A program made the position numbers and the translations under genes. A model generated the notes under the pieces. It saw only the letters and a list, made by a program, of their open reading frames with translations. It had not been told where the DNA came from and did no database searches. Below are positions 6,479 through 7,995 of a stretch of DNA of 7,995 bases, in pieces. This stretch comes from Deltaproteobacteria bacterium (GTDB lineage: Bacteria > Desulfobacterota > Desulfobulbia > Desulfobulbales > BM004). The stretch is from contig CP070776.1 in NCBI GenBank assembly GCA_020346205.1, positions 1,144,604 to 1,152,598 of the forward strand. The letters are read 5' to 3'. Position 1 is the stretch's first letter. Each line of letters begins with the position of its first letter.

Positions 6479-6556
6479 AGTAAACGGAGTATATTATTTT
6501 TCTTCAATGCAGAGGGAGCAGACAGGGAGCGTTCACACAATTAAAATTACCTGAAC

Positions 6557-6585
6557 TTGTAAGAACGTCTATTATCTGTTAAATT
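6557..6585 (+). promoter_or_regulatory. Weak candidate promoter for the cytochrome operon
   Basis: TTGTAA (6557-6562), a 17-base spacer and TAAATT (6580-6585) match the sigma70 consensus at only 4 of 6 positions each. The rest of the 200 bases between the peptidase stop and the cytochrome ATG is AT-rich and shows no clear terminator or other gene. Some promoter is expected here. Confidence 0.2.
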
Positions 6586-6661
6586 AATTATGATTTTTAC
6601 CTACCTTTCACGTTGTTAGAGGGGTAATTTTGGGCAAATTCTGACAACACATCTGGATAAG

Positions 6662-6668
6662 AGGGGAG
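6662..6668 (+). promoter_or_regulatory. Ribosome binding site of the decaheme cytochrome gene
   Basis: AGGGGAG lies 10 bases before the ATG at 6679 and supports that start for the lipoprotein-type signal sequence. Confidence 0.6.
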
Positions 6669-6678
6669 CCAGCTGCAA

Positions 6679-7719
6679 ATGAAGGAAAGTGAAGGAAGGA
6701 TCGTACTGTCCAGCTTGCTAGCATATGCCGGGGCAGTATTTCTGCTATTGTTTGTTATCATGGCCATTAATGGCTGTCAGTCAATAAGGTCTTCAGAACC
6801 CATTGTTCCCATAGCTGAGTATGAAAAAATGCTTGTCGGCAGGCTTGATGCTAATTATGTCGGCAATCAAAACTGCCTTTCCGCCTGTCACTACCACGAC
6901 CAGGTAAGGATTGATTTTGAGGCGAGTACAATGGGGGCGCAGATGTCGGCCACGTCGGATCTGCCTCTGGTTGACTGCGAGTCGTGTCATGGTCCTGGAA
7001 GTCTTGCCATAGAAGGTTTGACCCCTGAAAAAGTTGAAGCCGATGCTGCAGCCGGAAAGCAGACTGCCTGCAATTATGAAACCCTGATCGTTCTGAAAAA
7101 ACTCCCGCCCCAGGCCCAGTCCCTTCTTTGCCTGAAATGCCATACAGCGAATGCGACTTTTAATCTGCATGAGTGGAATGCAGGTGCTCATGCCATTGGG
7201 GATGTTTCCTGTTTCTCCTGCCATGATATTCATGCCGGCCCGGATTTGATTACAAGCCCAAAGGAAACAAAGGAAATGTGCTTCAAATGTCATAGAAAGC
7301 AGGAAGCCGAATTCCGGTTGCCAAGCCGCCATCCTGTGATGGAGGACAAGTCATTCTGCACCGATTGCCATCAGCCGCACGGAACCTTTCATGATAACCT
7401 TATGCGGGAAGAAACTATTCGGGCCACCTGCGTCAAGTGCCACGGAGAAGTGGAAGGACCATATTTATATGCGCATGCGGATCTTATGAATGAAGACTGT
7501 ACCATCTGTCATGCAGGGCACGGCTCAGTGAATAACAACCTGTTAAAACTTTCAGAACCCTTTATTTGCCTGCAGTGTCATGTTGGGCACAGGACATCAA
7601 GTGATCCCGTCACCGGGGAAACCAAGGGTGTCTTTTATACCCGCTGTACAGATTGTCATTCACAGATACATGGAACTGATATTCCCTCGGCCAGCGGCAG
7701 AGGGAACTTCACTCAATAA
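6679..7719 (+). CDS. Decaheme c-type cytochrome, MtrA/DmsE/PioA-like, probable lipoprotein
   Basis: This 346-residue multiheme cytochrome has nine CXXCH sites (Cys at 100, 151, 178, 201, 227, 251, 274, 297 and 323) plus one CX3CH (C66-LSA-C70-H71), giving ten probable hemes. Many extra His (for example H185, H218, H234, H281, H304) suit bis-His ligation. Ten hemes in about 350 residues, with blocks such as SRHPV, CHQPHGTFHDNLM and CHAGHGSVNNNLL, fit the MtrA/DmsE/PioA family. These act as a periplasmic wire that plugs into an outer-membrane barrel and carries electrons across the outer membrane. The N-terminus has a hydrophobic stretch (about 9-30) ending in INGC, a relaxed lipobox, so Cys33 may be lipidated; Gln at +2 would favour outer-membrane sorting. 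An uncleaved membrane anchor is the alternative. A lone Cys131 is not in a heme motif. The barrel-type gene starts 17 bases downstream. Confidence 0.9.
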   Translation: MKESEGRIVLSSLLAYAGAVFLLLFVIMAINGCQSIRSSEPIVPIAEYEKMLVGRLDANYVGNQNCLSACHYHDQVRIDFEASTMGAQMSATSDLPLVDCESCHGPGSLAIEGLTPEKVEADAAAGKQTACNYETLIVLKKLPPQAQSLLCLKCHTANATFNLHEWNAGAHAIGDVSCFSCHDIHAGPDLITSPKETKEMCFKCHRKQEAEFRLPSRHPVMEDKSFCTDCHQPHGTFHDNLMREETIRATCVKCHGEVEGPYLYAHADLMNEDCTICHAGHGSVNNNLLKLSEPFICLQCHVGHRTSSDPVTGETKGVFYTRCTDCHSQIHGTDIPSASGRGNFTQ

Positions 7720-7736
7720 AGGTTGTGGTGCATGTA

Positions 7737-7995
7737 ATGAAAAAGACATTTCTCGTCTTCGGATTGTTTTTTCTCTTCATTAGCATTTGTTTTCCTGTTC
7801 TGGCTGAAGAACTGGATGAGCTGGACCTGATGCTTGATAGCCTCGATATCCAAGAGGATTATGTCTACGAATTTCCGGAAATATCTCCCTCAGCTCATTT
7901 GCACCTGGGTTATCGTTTTGTTGACCTGGATGGATCGAGTCAGGTCTTTGAGTATGAGTATCTTGAAAACTCCGTCACCTTTGGCGCTGAAGTTA
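7737..7995 (+). CDS. Probable MtrB/PioB-type outer-membrane barrel protein, 5' end (partial)
   Basis: The first 86 codons of a gene that runs past the window. It begins with a clear Sec signal peptide (MKK, hydrophobic to about 22, cleavage after PVLA). A short acidic stretch (EELDELDLMLDSLDIQEDY) follows, then alternating, aromatic-rich sequence (LHLGYRFVDLDGSSQVFEYEY and onward) that looks like the first strands of an outer-membrane beta-barrel. Its position 17 bases after an MtrA-like decaheme gene suggests the barrel partner that sheathes the cytochrome in porin-cytochrome complexes. The CXXC seen near the mature N-terminus of Shewanella MtrB is absent from the visible part. The start is the ATG at 7737, preceded by GGTG at 7727-7730. 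A start-stop ATGTAA (7732-7737) overlaps it. The barrel call is inference from context and pattern; the export signal is solid. Confidence 0.68.
   Translation, partial: MKKTFLVFGLFFLFISICFPVLAEELDELDLMLDSLDIQEDYVYEFPEISPSAHLHLGYRFVDLDGSSQVFEYEYLENSVTFGAEV

Noticed and set aside
6309..6554. 81-residue open frame overlapping the end of the M15 peptidase gene
   Set aside because: It is a shadow in another frame of the conserved M15 domain, with no ribosome binding site and no recognisable protein.
6793..7332. 179-residue minus-strand open frame opposite the cytochrome
   Set aside because: It is a mirror of the CXXCH-coding strand; the heme motifs on the plus strand settle the coding direction.

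Overview
The window looks like chromosome from a Gram-negative anaerobe of the Desulfobacterota (former Deltaproteobacteria). This placement is an inference. It rests on moderate GC, a long bacterial-type Rel protein, a Tat-exported enzyme, and a decaheme cytochrome followed by an outer-membrane barrel gene. No rRNA or other taxonomic marker is present, so the lineage is only moderately supported.

Layout. Positions 1-3058 (+) form a tight housekeeping run: the 3' end of proS (prolyl-tRNA synthetase), a long RelA/SpoT-family (p)ppGpp enzyme, and a KDPG/KHG aldolase (eda) 22 bases further on. Positions 3084-5322 (-) hold a small exported rhodanese and the ABC-F translation factor ettA, convergent with eda. 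Positions 5323-5611 separate divergent genes. They contain a good sigma70-type promoter for ettA, a perfect 8-bp inverted repeat, a good sigma70-type promoter facing right, a possible 17-codon leader ORF, and a possible H-type pseudoknot ending just before the next start codon. Positions 5612-6478 (+) encode a Tat-exported VanY-like M15 peptidase. Positions 6679-7995 (+) encode a lipoprotein-type decaheme c cytochrome of the MtrA/DmsE/PioA type. It is followed by the 5' end of an exported protein that is probably its MtrB/PioB-type outer-membrane barrel partner; the pair would form a porin-cytochrome electron conduit.

How the genes fit together. proS, rel and ettA all concern translation and its response to starvation or energy state. 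The Rel protein is unusual: its synthetase half looks intact, but most catalytic residues of its HD hydrolase half are replaced, so it is predicted to make (p)ppGpp without degrading it. The right end is an electron-transfer module that continues past the window. No surface cytochrome or terminal reductase is visible here.

The items most worth checking are the hydrolase-dead RXKD-type Rel, the leader ORF plus pseudoknot upstream of the M15 peptidase, the CX3CH first heme site of the cytochrome, and the porin-cytochrome locus as a whole. I saw no CRISPR array, tRNA, rRNA, insertion sequence or phage gene.
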